Shown here piece after piece: positions 18,167 through 25,917 of a stretch of 64,000 bases of DNA (position 1 is its first letter; the number at the start of each line of letters is the position of its first letter). The stretch comes from Leucobacter sp. UBA1945. GTDB lineage: Bacteria; Actinomycetota; Actinomycetes; Actinomycetales; Microbacteriaceae. The stretch covers positions 149-64,148 of the forward strand of contig DDEV01000008.1 of the NCBI GenBank assembly GCA_002336855.1, read 5' to 3'. Position numbers and translations under genes: made by a program. The notes beneath the pieces are model-generated. The model searched no databases and had not been told where the DNA came from. It saw only the letters and a program-made list of their open reading frames with translations.

Positions 18167-18172
18167 GACACG

Positions 18173-18178
18173 AGCCTA
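18173..18178 (-). promoter_or_regulatory. Predicted leaderless -10 box (IMPase-alkA operon)
   Basis: TAGGCT on the minus strand, 6 nt before the ATG. Confidence 0.6.
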
Positions 18179-18229
18179 CGCGCCGCCCTTCCTCCCGGCA
18201 TGATCGCAAGACACGCTTGCAAAACGCAC

Positions 18230-18257
18230 TTGAAAATTTGCGGTAGCCGAGTATAGT
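18230..18257 (+). promoter_or_regulatory. Predicted promoter for infA-rpmJ
   Basis: TTGAAA and TATAGT separated by 16 bp in an AT-rich patch that stands out from its surroundings. It leaves a leader of about 90 nt before infA. The good -35 and -10 hexamers suggest a strong housekeeping promoter. Confidence 0.6.
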
Positions 18258-18355
18258 ATTGACTTTTGGTGCTTTGCGCCTGCTTTCGCGTTTCCGCGAA
18301 CGCGGCACTCAGCACTCGCATGATCAACAGATTTACTTAAAGCGATACAGAGGAT

Positions 18356-18577
18356 ATGGCCAAAAAAGACGGCGTCATCGAAATCGAGGGCCAGGTTGTC
18401 GAGGCTCTGCCCAACGCGATGTTCCGCGTTGAGCTGACCAACGGACACAAGGTGCTCGCCCACATTTCGGGCAAGATGCGTCAGCACTACATTCGCATCC
18501 TCCCAGAGGATCGCGTCATCGTGGAGCTGACCCCCTACGATCTGACCCGTGGCCGGATCGTCTACCGCTACAAGTAA
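18356..18577 (+). CDS. infA: Translation initiation factor IF-1
   Basis: A 73-residue OB-fold factor that binds the 30S A site during initiation. The sequence is near-invariant in bacteria: [20 protein letters not shown] at the start, [19 protein letters not shown] in the middle, and [13 protein letters not shown] at the end. It is followed by rpmJ, rpsM and rpsK in the standard actinobacterial order. No adenylate kinase or map gene precedes it here; the upstream neighbour is divergent. Confidence 0.99.
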   Translation: MAKKDGVIEIEGQVVEALPNAMFRVELTNGHKVLAHISGKMRQHYIRILPEDRVIVELTPYDLTRGRIVYRYK

Positions 18578-18641
18578 GCCTGTCGAGAAGTAACGGCTCA
18601 CGGCATCCCGTGGGTACGAGGACAGCGAGTTAGGAACCGCA

Positions 18642-18758
18642 ATGAAGGTCAACCCCAGCGTCAAGCCGATCTGCGATCACTGCAAGGTGATCCGCCGCCA
18701 CGGCCGTGTCATGGTGATCTGCAAGAGCAACCCTAGGCACAAGCAGCGCCAGGGCTAA
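18642..18758 (+). CDS. rpmJ: 50S ribosomal protein L36
   Basis: A 38-residue zinc-ribbon ribosomal protein. The C+ form is present, with zinc ligands in [17 protein letters not shown] and a downstream His in NPRHKQRQG. The ATG starts [11 protein letters not shown] and is preceded by AGTTAGGAACCGCA. Its place between infA and rpsM is the conserved one. Confidence 0.97.
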   Translation: MKVNPSVKPICDHCKVIRRHGRVMVICKSNPRHKQRQG

Positions 18759-18794
18759 AGCCCCGTCGCTACTTGCGCCTCCCGGCTGCGTCTA

Positions 18795-18826
18795 TTGCTC
18801 GTGATCGCAAGCGATCACGACGGAGC
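18795..18826 (+). other. Hairpin between rpmJ and rpsM
   Basis: TTGCTCGTGATCGC pairs with GCGATCAC and, after a 4-nt bulge, GAGCAA around an AA loop. There is no T tract. It could be an attenuator, an RNase processing site or a stability hairpin separating infA-rpmJ from the rpsM transcript. Confidence 0.5.
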
Positions 18827-18870
18827 AAAGCCAGGGCCAATCGAGCAGCGCGCTCATCGGAGCGCGAACG

Positions 18871-18885
18871 TTTGACAACTCAATA
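18871..18885 (+). promoter_or_regulatory. NusA/boxA-like antitermination element or -35 box before rpsM
   Basis: TTTGACAACTCAATA matches, with one mismatch, the TTTGAGAACTCAATA-type element I recall from actinobacterial rRNA operon leaders, where the AACTCAATAG core is bound by the Nus antitermination machinery. It also contains a perfect TTGACA, but no convincing -10 box follows at 16-18 bp. It lies 110 nt upstream of rpsM. Confidence 0.35.
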
Positions 18886-18994
18886 AATACCAGCGCATCG
18901 AAGAACCTGTTTCGCAAGAGGCAGGGGACACCTCGGGGTGGAGGCCCGAACCCCCGATACGCACCACACCTCCACAACACCAAGGAGAGCCAAC

Positions 18995-19363
18995 ATGGCA
19001 CGTCTCGCCGGAGTTGACATCCCACGCGATAAGCGCGTGGTGATTGCACTCACGTACATCTACGGAGTTGGACGCACCAGCGCCGTAAAGACCCTCGCCG
19101 ATACCGGCATCGACGGCAGCATCCGCGTCAAGGATCTGACCGACGATCAGCTCGTTCTGCTTCGCGACTACATCGACGCGAACTTCAAGGTTGAGGGTGA
19201 CCTTCGCCGTGAGGTCGCAGCCGACATTCGCCGCAAGGTTGAGATCGGAAGCTACCAGGGTCTGCGCCACCGCAAGGGTCTGCCCGTGCACGGTCAGCGC
19301 ACGAAGACGAACGCTCGTACCCGCAAGGGCCCGAAGCGCACCGTCGCCGGTAAGAAGAAGTAA
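18995..19363 (+). CDS. rpsM: 30S ribosomal protein S13
   Basis: A 122-residue S13 of the small-subunit head, contacting P-site tRNA. It begins [21 protein letters not shown], has the [29 protein letters not shown] block and ends in a basic KRTVAGKKK tail. The ATG with CAAGGAGAGC upstream is chosen; a frame extending 19 codons further upstream lacks S13 similarity. rpsK follows after 41 bp. Confidence 0.98.
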   Translation: MARLAGVDIPRDKRVVIALTYIYGVGRTSAVKTLADTGIDGSIRVKDLTDDQLVLLRDYIDANFKVEGDLRREVAADIRRKVEIGSYQGLRHRKGLPVHGQRTKTNARTRKGPKRTVAGKKK

Positions 19364-19404
19364 CCCGGTCAGCGCGACCAAGATAGCTTTCAGGAGAATA
19401 CTCA

Positions 19405-19803
19405 ATGGCTGCACCAAAGGCCGCGGCGCGTAAGCCGCGTCGCAAAGACAAGAAGAACGTCGTCGTGGGCCAGGCCCACATCAAGTCGACCTTCAACAAC
19501 ACCATCGTTTCGATCACCGACACCACCGGTGCTGTGATCAGCTGGGCATCTTCGGGTGGCGTCGGCTTCAAGGGTTCGCGTAAGTCGACCCCGTTCGCCG
19601 CACAGCTCGCCGCCGAGAGCGCTGCTCGCAAGGCGCAGGACCACGGCATGAAGAAGGTTGACATCTTCGTGAAGGGTCCGGGATCAGGTCGCGAGACCGC
19701 GATCCGTTCGCTGCAGGCCGCAGGCCTCGAGGTGGGGTCGATCACCGACGTCACCCCGCAGACCCACAACGGCTGCCGCCCGCCCAAGCGCCGCCGCGTC
19801 TGA
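19405..19803 (+). CDS. rpsK: 30S ribosomal protein S11
   Basis: A 132-residue S11 of the 30S platform. Diagnostic blocks are [44 protein letters not shown] and the C-terminal [21 protein letters not shown] basic N-terminal extension ([14 protein letters not shown]) is normal for actinobacteria. rpsD, which follows rpsK in many bacteria, is absent; the next gene is rpoA. Confidence 0.98.
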   Translation: MAAPKAAARKPRRKDKKNVVVGQAHIKSTFNNTIVSITDTTGAVISWASSGGVGFKGSRKSTPFAAQLAAESAARKAQDHGMKKVDIFVKGPGSGRETAIRSLQAAGLEVGSITDVTPQTHNGCRPPKRRRV

Positions 19804-20007
19804 AATTTATTGTCACGGAGGCCGAGGCCTCCGATGACTGCGACCTCCGGTCGCGGTGATCGGATCGGTCTTGGAACCTCGGCGACAGTAGACCGGCCGG
19901 GATCGAGTCACGCACTCGATCCCCGCCGGTTCAGACCGCTCTCGTTCCATCCCTTCTTCAACACCGCATGAGTCATATAGCGGACTCCAGCGAAAGGAAC
20001 CAACACA
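19804..20007 (+). other. Structured 204-bp spacer between rpsK and rpoA
   Basis: No gene. Three hairpins can be drawn: GGAGGCC-GA-GGCCTCC near 19817, a GCGACC/GGTCGC stem near 19838, and a long stem at 19892-19930 whose 17-nt arms (ACCGGCCGGGATCGAGT and its complement) pair with one mismatch around CACGC. The spacer occupies the place of rpsD in the usual S13-S11-S4-alpha operon. It may be an untranslated regulatory leader for rpoA-rplQ. Confidence 0.55.
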
Positions 20008-20994
20008 GTGCTCATTGCACAGCGCCCCACTCTGACTGAAGAATCAATCTCTGAGTACCGCTCACGCTTCGTGATCGAGCCACTCGAGCCCGGCTTCGGC
20101 TACACGCTCGGCAACTCGATGCGTCGTACTCTGCTCTCGTCGATCCCCGGCGCCGCTGTCACCAGCGTTCGCTTCGAGGGCGTCGCTCACGAGTTCACCA
20201 CGATCGCGGGCGTCTCGGAAGACGTCACCGAGATCATCTTGAACATCAAGGATCTCGTGGTCTCGAGCGAGCACGACGAGCCCATCACTGCTTACCTGCG
20301 CAAGACTGGCGCCGGCGAGGTTACCGCTGCAGACATCTCGGCTCCGGCCGGTGTCGAGGTGCACAACCCCGAGCTCGTCATCGCAACGCTCGGTGACTCG
20401 GCTCAGTTCGAGCTCGAGCTCACCATCGAGCGTGGCCGTGGCTACGTTTCGGCAGCGCAGAACCGCAACGACGACGCAGAGGTCGGCCGCATTCCGGTTG
20501 ACTCGATCTACTCGCCGGTGCTCAAGGTGACCTACCGCGTCGAGGCAACTCGTGCCGGTGAGCGCACCGACTTCGACCGCCTCGTGGTCGACGTCGAGAC
20601 CAAGCCCGCAATCAGCCCCCGCGATGCAATCGCCTCGGCTGGTTCGACGCTGGTCGAGCTGTTCGGTCTCGCTCGCGAGCTCAACACCGCCGCTGAGGGC
20701 GTTGAGATCGGCCCGGCTCCCGCCGAGGTCGTCGTCGACGGCGAGCTCTCGATTCCGATCGAAGATCTCGACCTTTCGGTGCGCAGCTACAACTGCCTGA
20801 AGCGCGAAGGCATCAACACGGTCAGCGAGCTCGTAGCGCTCAGCGAGGCCCAGCTGATGAACATCCGCAACTTCGGCCAGAAGTCGGTGTTCGAGGTGCG
20901 CGACAAGCTCACCGAGATGGGTCTTTCGCTGAAGGACGCCGTGCCCGGCTTTGACGGTGCGCAGTTCTACAGCTACGAAGACGACGCCAACTAA
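20008..20994 (+). CDS. rpoA: RNA polymerase subunit alpha
   Basis: A 328-residue alpha subunit. The assembly domain begins [19 protein letters not shown] and has the highly conserved [20 protein letters not shown]. The C-terminal domain after a linker (about residue 245 on) carries [20 protein letters not shown] and [18 protein letters not shown], the UP-element and activator contact helices. The GTG start is preceded by GCGAAAGGAACC. It is paired with rplQ 46 bp downstream. Confidence 0.98.
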   Translation: MLIAQRPTLTEESISEYRSRFVIEPLEPGFGYTLGNSMRRTLLSSIPGAAVTSVRFEGVAHEFTTIAGVSEDVTEIILNIKDLVVSSEHDEPITAYLRKTGAGEVTAADISAPAGVEVHNPELVIATLGDSAQFELELTIERGRGYVSAAQNRNDDAEVGRIPVDSIYSPVLKVTYRVEATRAGERTDFDRLVVDVETKPAISPRDAIASAGSTLVELFGLARELNTAAEGVEIGPAPAEVVVDGELSIPIEDLDLSVRSYNCLKREGINTVSELVALSEAQLMNIRNFGQKSVFEVRDKLTEMGLSLKDAVPGFDGAQFYSYEDDAN

Positions 20995-21040
20995 TTTCTT
21001 TTAGGCCCTCGCGGCCAGTTTTCATTCAACGGAGTACACA

Positions 21041-21544
21041 ATGCCAAAGCCCAACAAGGGCCCCCGCCTCGGAGGCGGCCCCGCACACGAGCGCCTGCTG
21101 CTGAACCAGATGGCTTCGCAGCTCTTCGAGCACAAGCGCATCCAGACCACTGAGACCAAGGCAAAGCGCCTGCAGCCTGTGGCCGAGCGTTTCGTGACCT
21201 TCGCAAAGCGCGGAGACCTGCACGCACGTCGCCGCGTGATGCGTTCGATCCTCGACAAGTCGGTTGTGCACGAGCTCTTCACCGAGATCGCACCCCTCGT
21301 CGAGAACCGCGAAGGTGGCTACACCCGCATCATCAAGACCGGTTTCCGCAAGGGCGACAACGCTCCCATGGCGATCATCGAGCTCGTTCTCGAGCCCGTG
21401 AACCCGAAGCCGAAGCGCGCCAAGAAGGAAGACGCTCCCGTCGCTGCCCCGGTCGAGACCGAGGAAGAGACCGCAGAGGTAGCTGAAGAGGCTGCTGCTG
21501 AGGAGACCACCGAGGTTGCTGCAGAGGTCGCAGAAGAGAAGTAA
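21041..21544 (+). CDS. rplQ: 50S ribosomal protein L17 with acidic C-terminal tail
   Basis: Core L17 (about residues 1-118) is recognisable from [26 protein letters not shown], through [14 protein letters not shown] and [22 protein letters not shown]. It is followed by a tail of about 45 residues made almost only of Ala, Glu, Val and Thr (for example [19 protein letters not shown]). Such acidic tails are known on some actinobacterial L17 proteins. A good terminator follows 26 bp after the stop, ending the rpoA-rplQ transcript before truA. Confidence 0.97.
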   Translation: MPKPNKGPRLGGGPAHERLLLNQMASQLFEHKRIQTTETKAKRLQPVAERFVTFAKRGDLHARRRVMRSILDKSVVHELFTEIAPLVENREGGYTRIIKTGFRKGDNAPMAIIELVLEPVNPKPKRAKKEDAPVAAPVETEEETAEVAEEAAAEETTEVAAEVAEEK

Positions 21545-21570
21545 GTTCTCTGCTGCTCTTCGAGCATGAC

Positions 21571-21605
21571 AAGAACCCCGTCGCACAGTGTGCGGCGGGG
21601 TTCTT
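21571..21605 (+). terminator. Rho-independent terminator after rplQ
   Basis: AAGAACCCCGTCGCAC pairs with GTGCGGCGGGGTTCTT around a 3-nt loop, with one T-G wobble. The right arm ends GGTTCTTG, giving a short U-rich run. Confidence 0.85.
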
Positions 21606-21647
21606 GCGTTGCTCGGGGCTGTCGCCCACGTGAGCGCATACCCTTTT

Positions 21648-21729
21648 CGCTGAACGGCACAGAAGCGTGCGAGCGTCATGCAAACGAACGATACTTTTCT
21701 GTGACGCCCGCACGCTTCTGTGACGCTCG
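21648..21729. repeat. 82-bp structured repeat, copy B
   Basis: Second copy of the element at 15447-15528, same length and orientation. Here the internal stem is perfect over 11 bp (CAGAAGCGTGC with GCACGCTTCTG), then GAGCGTCA with TGACGCCC. Both copies keep a stem despite different stem bases, as expected if structure is under selection or created by the mobile palindrome. It lies between the rplQ terminator and the end of the acyltransferase gene. Confidence 0.75.
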
Positions 21730-21839
21730 AGAAGGCACGCACAGCGCAGAGAAGCTGCAGCGCAGAGGGCGCGGTGCCGCGGCGATGGGAGCGGCAGAGA
21801 GGCCCCCTCTGCCTCGGGTCGCGGGTCTCAGCTCGCGGG

Positions 21840-23813
21840 TCAGCCGCGCTTCGGCTTCGGTCTCTCGTTCCTCTCGAGCAGCGCATCGAGAGCGGCCTGC
21901 ACGCTATTCGCGTAGGCGACGCCACCGCTCGGGTTCGGGTGAATGTCGTCACCGGCGAGTCCGTCTGGTACGAGCGGGATCGCGGCCTGCCAGTCGGCGA
22001 GCGTGACGCCGCGGTTGGCGTCGGCGAATGCGCGCAACTTCTGGTTTACCTCAGGAATCCACCAGCGATCGGCGTAGGCGTTGACGATCACGATGCGGCG
22101 CTCGCCGGCCACGCGCAGCAGTCGGTCGAGGTCGGCATCGTCGACGGGCCCGTTCGTGCCGAGCCCGACCACGAGCACCTGCCGCAGCTCTCCGCGGGCC
22201 GCGAGCTCCTCTGCGATGCCAACGCCGACCCCAAAGCCGCGCGACACGTCTGCGTCGATCCAGATGTCGGGAAACGCCTCTGCGAGCTCGGGCGCGCTAG
22301 CGAGCATGACCGAGTCGCCGACCGCAAAGATCTCCCAACCTTCCACAGGCTGAGGTTTGGGCGCCTCGAACTTCGGCTGCGTCGCCCATTCGGTTCCGAG
22401 CCCCGCGGGGCCGAGCGATCCATCGCCCTCTGCATCGATGGCCGACGAAACTTCTTCCGTTTCTGCGCGCGGCGCCGTCTGGCGAACTGACCTGTCGCCC
22501 TGTGCCTGCAGGGCGGCTTGCCCACGAGACACCACCTCTGCGGAGGTGGTCGGTGCGGGAGCAACCGAAATGGCGTACCCGGCGGCGGGCACCGTCACCA
22601 ATACCAATGCGATCAGGGAGAATCCGACGGCGAGGCTGCGGCCGCGCAACCGAACTGGCCTGAGCACCTGCGTCAGGGAGCGACGCAGGCCGAGTCGACG
22701 GATGGGCTGCTCAACGTAGCGGTACGAGAGCGCAGCAAGGCCGAGTGTCAGTGCGAGGGTCACTGCAGGCACGACCCAGGGTGCGGCACCGCTTCGAGCA
22801 CCGAAGGTGGTGACGATGAGCAAGAGCGGCCAGTGCCACAGGTAAATGCCGTACGACCGCTCGCCGATCCAGCGCAGTGGCTGCACATCGAGTGCCCGCC
22901 CGAGCCAGGCTCCCTCGCGGGTAGCCGCCCACACTACGATGAGCACGGCGACGGTGGCGAGCTGAAAGCCGCCCATGAAGCTCTCGGGGCTGCCTTCGCG
23001 AAGAGTAACGCTCAGCCAACCGAGCGCTGTGAGGCCGGCAGCGCCAATGGCGGTCAGGCCCAGCTGCTGCCAGATCGCAAGCTTGCGGGGCAGCACCAGT
23101 GCATCGATTTCACCCGAAGTTGGCGCCAGCGCGCACGCGAGCGCAACGCCGAGCAGCAGACCGAACACGTGGGTGTCGGTGCCGAAGTAGACGCGCGTCG
23201 CGGCGGCACCCTGCGCGAAGAGCGCGCTCATCCACAGTGCCGAGCCCGCACCGAAGAGCGCGAAGAAGAGCACTCTGGTGGCGCGCGAGCGCATGCGCAG
23301 CGCGAAGATCAGTACGAGGGGGAGCAGCACGTAGAACTGCTCCTCGATCGCGAGCGACCAGGTGTTGCGAAAGAGCTCGGGATCTTGCCCGGCGAAATAG
23401 TCGGTGCCGAGCGCGATGTATACCCAGTTCGCAACGAAGAACGAAGCCCCCATGAGCTGTGCCCCGATGCTCACCAGCAACTGCTTGCTGGCGAAGAGCG
23501 CTGCGCCGGTGCTCACGAGCAGTACGAGGGCGAGAGCCGGCAGCAGCCGCCTCGCGCGCCGCCGCCAGAAGTCAGCGAGCGCGATTCTTCCCGTGCGCCG
23601 GTGCTCGGCGAGCAGCAGAGAGGTAATCAGGAACCCGCTGATGACGAAGAACACGTCGACGCCGAGAAAGCCGCCCTGCAGCGTCGCCGGAAACAGGTGA
23701 TAGACGACGACCATGCCAACCGCGAGTGCGCGAAGACCGTCGAGCCCGCCGAAGCGTGAGCGCCCTGTGGCGGCACGCGCGGTCGAGGTCGGTGAGGGTG
23801 TAGCTGAGGTCAT
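21840..23813 (-). CDS. OatA-like acyltransferase-3 / SGNH cell-envelope O-acetyltransferase
   Basis: A 657-residue fusion. The N-terminal acyltransferase-3 domain starts GLDGLRALAVGMVVVYHL, with the conserved active-site His, and continues FLGVDVFFVISGFLITSLL. About ten membrane helices run to about residue 410. The C-terminal extracytoplasmic SGNH domain has FAVGDSVMLAS (Ser), GLGTNGP (Asn) and the DDIHPN Asp-His pair. Such proteins O-acetylate peptidoglycan or other envelope glycans. It lies opposite to the surrounding rplQ and truA genes, which are normally adjacent, so it looks inserted. The ATG at 23813 lacks a clear ribosome binding site. Confidence 0.9.
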   Translation of the reverse strand: MTSATPSPTSTARAATGRSRFGGLDGLRALAVGMVVVYHLFPATLQGGFLGVDVFFVISGFLITSLLLAEHRRTGRIALADFWRRRARRLLPALALVLLVSTGAALFASKQLLVSIGAQLMGASFFVANWVYIALGTDYFAGQDPELFRNTWSLAIEEQFYVLLPLVLIFALRMRSRATRVLFFALFGAGSALWMSALFAQGAAATRVYFGTDTHVFGLLLGVALACALAPTSGEIDALVLPRKLAIWQQLGLTAIGAAGLTALGWLSVTLREGSPESFMGGFQLATVAVLIVVWAATREGAWLGRALDVQPLRWIGERSYGIYLWHWPLLLIVTTFGARSGAAPWVVPAVTLALTLGLAALSYRYVEQPIRRLGLRRSLTQVLRPVRLRGRSLAVGFSLIALVLVTVPAAGYAISVAPAPTTSAEVVSRGQAALQAQGDRSVRQTAPRAETEEVSSAIDAEGDGSLGPAGLGTEWATQPKFEAPKPQPVEGWEIFAVGDSVMLASAPELAEAFPDIWIDADVSRGFGVGVGIAEELAARGELRQVLVVGLGTNGPVDDADLDRLLRVAGERRIVIVNAYADRWWIPEVNQKLRAFADANRGVTLADWQAAIPLVPDGLAGDDIHPNPSGGVAYANSVQAALDALLERNERPKPKRG

Positions 23814-23909
23814 ACGTAAAAAGGTGCCGCACCGGGTGCGGGTTGGTCGACGAATGCGCGGGAGCCGGGGGAATGCCCGCGCTCGAGGCGGGCGCATGCG
23901 CGCAACCTG

Positions 23910-23915
23910 TATATT
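23910..23915 (+). promoter_or_regulatory. Predicted leaderless -10 box (truA)
   Basis: TATATT, 7 nt before the truA ATG in a TATATTTTAG patch. truA therefore has its own promoter, consistent with its separation from rplQ. Confidence 0.6.
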
Positions 23916-23922
23916 TTAGCCC

Positions 23923-24750
23923 ATGCGACTGCGCCTCGACATTGGCTACGACGGCACCGATTTTCACGGCTGGGCGGCGCAGCCCGGGCTGCGCACCGTG
24001 CAAGACGAAATCGAGGCCGCACTCGGCGTGCTGATTCGCGCGGAGACCGAAGATGAGCGGCCACGTTTGGTGGTCGGCGGGCGCACCGATGCCGGCGTGC
24101 ACGCGCGCGGTCAGGTGGCACACGTTGACGTTGCCGACGAGTTTGCGGCGAGGATCACCCCTCGTCGCCTTGGCGGTGTGCTCGCTCGGCGGGGTAGCGC
24201 CGACGCAGTCGTGCACGCCGTGCGCGAGGTGCCGCCTGCGTTCGACGCGCGCTTCGGTGCGTTGCGGCGCAGATATGAGTACCGCTTGCGAGACGCGAAC
24301 GGCCGCCGCGATCCCTTGACCGCGCGGTTCACCGCCGAAGTGCCCAAAGTGCTCGATCTCGAAGCGATGCAGCGCGCGAGCGACGAACTGCTGGGCCTGC
24401 AAGACTTCACCACCTTCTGCAAGGCGCGCGAGGGTGCGACGGCCGTGCGCGAGCTGCTGGGCTTTGACTGGCGGCTGACCGAAGACGGCGCGTTCGCGGC
24501 GGCGATCGAGGCCGACGCGTTCTGCCACTCCATGGTTCGCGCGCTCGTCGGTTCGGTGGTCGCGGTTGGCAGCGCGAGGATCGGCCACGACGATCTCGTG
24601 CGACTGCGCGACGCACGCGAACGCACGAGCCGCTTCACCGTGATGCCCGCGCATGGGCTCTCGCTCGAAGAGATCGTCTACCCGCCCGACGACGAGCTCG
24701 CGCTGCGGGCTGAGATGACGCGGGCCAGGCGTGATCCTTTGAGTGAATGA
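23923..24750 (+). CDS. truA: tRNA pseudouridine synthase A
   Basis: Makes pseudouridine at positions 38-40 of the tRNA anticodon arm. The N-terminus RLRLDIGYDGTDFHGWAAQPGLRTVQDEIE and the catalytic block GGRTDAGVHARGQVAHVD (catalytic Asp at about residue 55) are clear. Later family blocks are AFDARFGALRRRYEYRLRD and DAFCHSMVRALVGSVVAVG. At 275 residues it is normal. It is transcribed from its own leaderless promoter and precedes the rplM-rpsI operon. Confidence 0.96.
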   Translation: MRLRLDIGYDGTDFHGWAAQPGLRTVQDEIEAALGVLIRAETEDERPRLVVGGRTDAGVHARGQVAHVDVADEFAARITPRRLGGVLARRGSADAVVHAVREVPPAFDARFGALRRRYEYRLRDANGRRDPLTARFTAEVPKVLDLEAMQRASDELLGLQDFTTFCKAREGATAVRELLGFDWRLTEDGAFAAAIEADAFCHSMVRALVGSVVAVGSARIGHDDLVRLRDARERTSRFTVMPAHGLSLEEIVYPPDDELALRAEMTRARRDPLSE

Positions 24751-24808
24751 GCGTTCGCATGCTCGCGGGCCACCAAGCCACCAAGCCACTGCTCTCGATG
24801 CGAAGCTG

Positions 24809-24817
24809 TGCTAAAGT
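24809..24817 (+). promoter_or_regulatory. Predicted extended -10 promoter for rplM-rpsI
   Basis: TGCTAAAGT is an extended -10 (TGnTAAAGT) about 130 nt before rplM, leaving a long leader. No clear -35 is seen, which is usual for extended -10 promoters. Confidence 0.5.
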
Positions 24818-24824
24818 AGTTCTT

Positions 24825-24893
24825 TGGTGCGTCAGCACCCGAATGTGAGCCCCCCGGGGCCGATGCACTTTCTTCGCCGTGAGGTGAAGAAAG
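24825..24893 (+). other. Structured 5' leader of rplM-rpsI
   Basis: The leader contains a GGTGC-GTCA-GCACC hairpin (24825-24838), a CCCCCCGGGG stretch, and a second hairpin in which CTTTCTTC pairs with GAAGAAAG (24868-24893). L13 operons are often controlled by leader binding of a ribosomal protein; this region is a candidate for such control. The assignment is by position and folding, not by match to a known family. Confidence 0.4.
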
Positions 24894-24948
24894 ACGCGGC
24901 AGGGGAGGGATCCACGAACGACTCCATTTCGAACGAAAGCAGCACACT

Positions 24949-25395
24949 GTGACTCGCACATATTCGCCGAAGGCCGCTGAGCAGAAGCACGACTGGCTCG
25001 TCATCGACGCCACCGACGTGGTTCTCGGCCGCCTCGCAACCCACGCCGCAGCGCTTCTCCGCGGCAAGCACAAGACCACCTTCGCTCCCCACATGGACAT
25101 GGGCGATCACGTGATCATCATCAACGCCGACAAGGTCGTGCTGACCGGCAACAAGGCGTCGAAGAAGAAGTACTACGATCACTCGGGCTACCCGGGCGGC
25201 CTCCGTACCACCAGCTACACCGAGATGATCGAGGGCAAGCCCGAGCGCGTCGTCGAGCGTGCGATCCGCGGCATGCTGCCGAAGAACTCGCTCGGCCGCG
25301 ACCAGTTCCGCAAGCTGAAGGTCTACGCAGGTGGCGAGCACCCGCACGCCGCACAGCAGCCCACCACGTACGCAATCGGCCAGGTCGCTCAGTAA
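24949..25395 (+). CDS. rplM: 50S ribosomal protein L13
   Basis: A 148-residue L13, an early assembly protein of the large subunit. Conserved blocks are [50 protein letters not shown] and [22 protein letters not shown]. The GTG start is used. It is followed by rpsI after 28 bp, the universal pairing. Confidence 0.98.
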   Translation: MTRTYSPKAAEQKHDWLVIDATDVVLGRLATHAAALLRGKHKTTFAPHMDMGDHVIIINADKVVLTGNKASKKKYYDHSGYPGGLRTTSYTEMIEGKPERVVERAIRGMLPKNSLGRDQFRKLKVYAGGEHPHAAQQPTTYAIGQVAQ

Positions 25396-25423
25396 GCGCG
25401 ACTGAAGAATAAGGACTTTCAAA

Positions 25424-25900
25424 GTGACTGAAGAGAACGTGGCCGTCGAGAGCTACACCACCGAGACCCCGGCGTCGCAGGCGCCCGCGTCGACCCCTCG
25501 CCCCGCGCTCACCGTTCCCGGTGCAGCTGTGGGCCGTCGCAAGCAGGCCATCGCCCGCGTGCGCCTCGTACCCGGCAACGGCACCATGACCGTCAACGGT
25601 CGCGAGCTCGCTGAGTACTTCCCGAACAAGCTGCACCAGCAGCTGATCACCGATCCGTTCACCGTGCTCGAGCTGAACGGTTCGTACGACATCACCGCTC
25701 GCATCAAGGGTGGCGGCCCCTCGGGCCAGGCCGGTGCGCTTCGCCTCGCGATCGCTCGCGCACTCAACGAGATCGACGCCGAGCACAACCGCCCGACGCT
25801 GAAGAAGGCCGGCTTCCTGAGCCGCGACGCTCGCGTCATCGAGCGCAAGAAGGCAGGTCTCAAGAAGGCCCGCAAGGCGCCTCAGTACTCAAAGCGTTAA
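25424..25900 (+). CDS. rpsI: 30S ribosomal protein S9
   Basis: A 158-residue S9. An N-terminal actinobacterial extension of about 35 residues is rich in Thr, Pro and Ala. The core has [23 protein letters not shown] and [21 protein letters not shown]. The universal C-terminal YSKR tail, which contacts P-site tRNA, ends it. GTG start, with GGACTTTCAAA upstream. glmM begins 17 bp after the stop. Confidence 0.98.
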   Translation: MTEENVAVESYTTETPASQAPASTPRPALTVPGAAVGRRKQAIARVRLVPGNGTMTVNGRELAEYFPNKLHQQLITDPFTVLELNGSYDITARIKGGGPSGQAGALRLAIARALNEIDAEHNRPTLKKAGFLSRDARVIERKKAGLKKARKAPQYSKR

Positions 25901-25917
25901 GCAGCGCGGGTACTCGC

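Noticed and set aside
18872..18900. TTGACA at 18872 as -35 of a standard rpsM promoter
   Set aside because: No acceptable -10 hexamer lies 16-18 bp downstream; the match to an rrn antitermination-like element explains it better.
22518..23759. A 413-codon frame opposite the acyltransferase
   Set aside because: Shadow frame of a high-GC gene; the minus-strand protein has a complete acyltransferase and SGNH domain.
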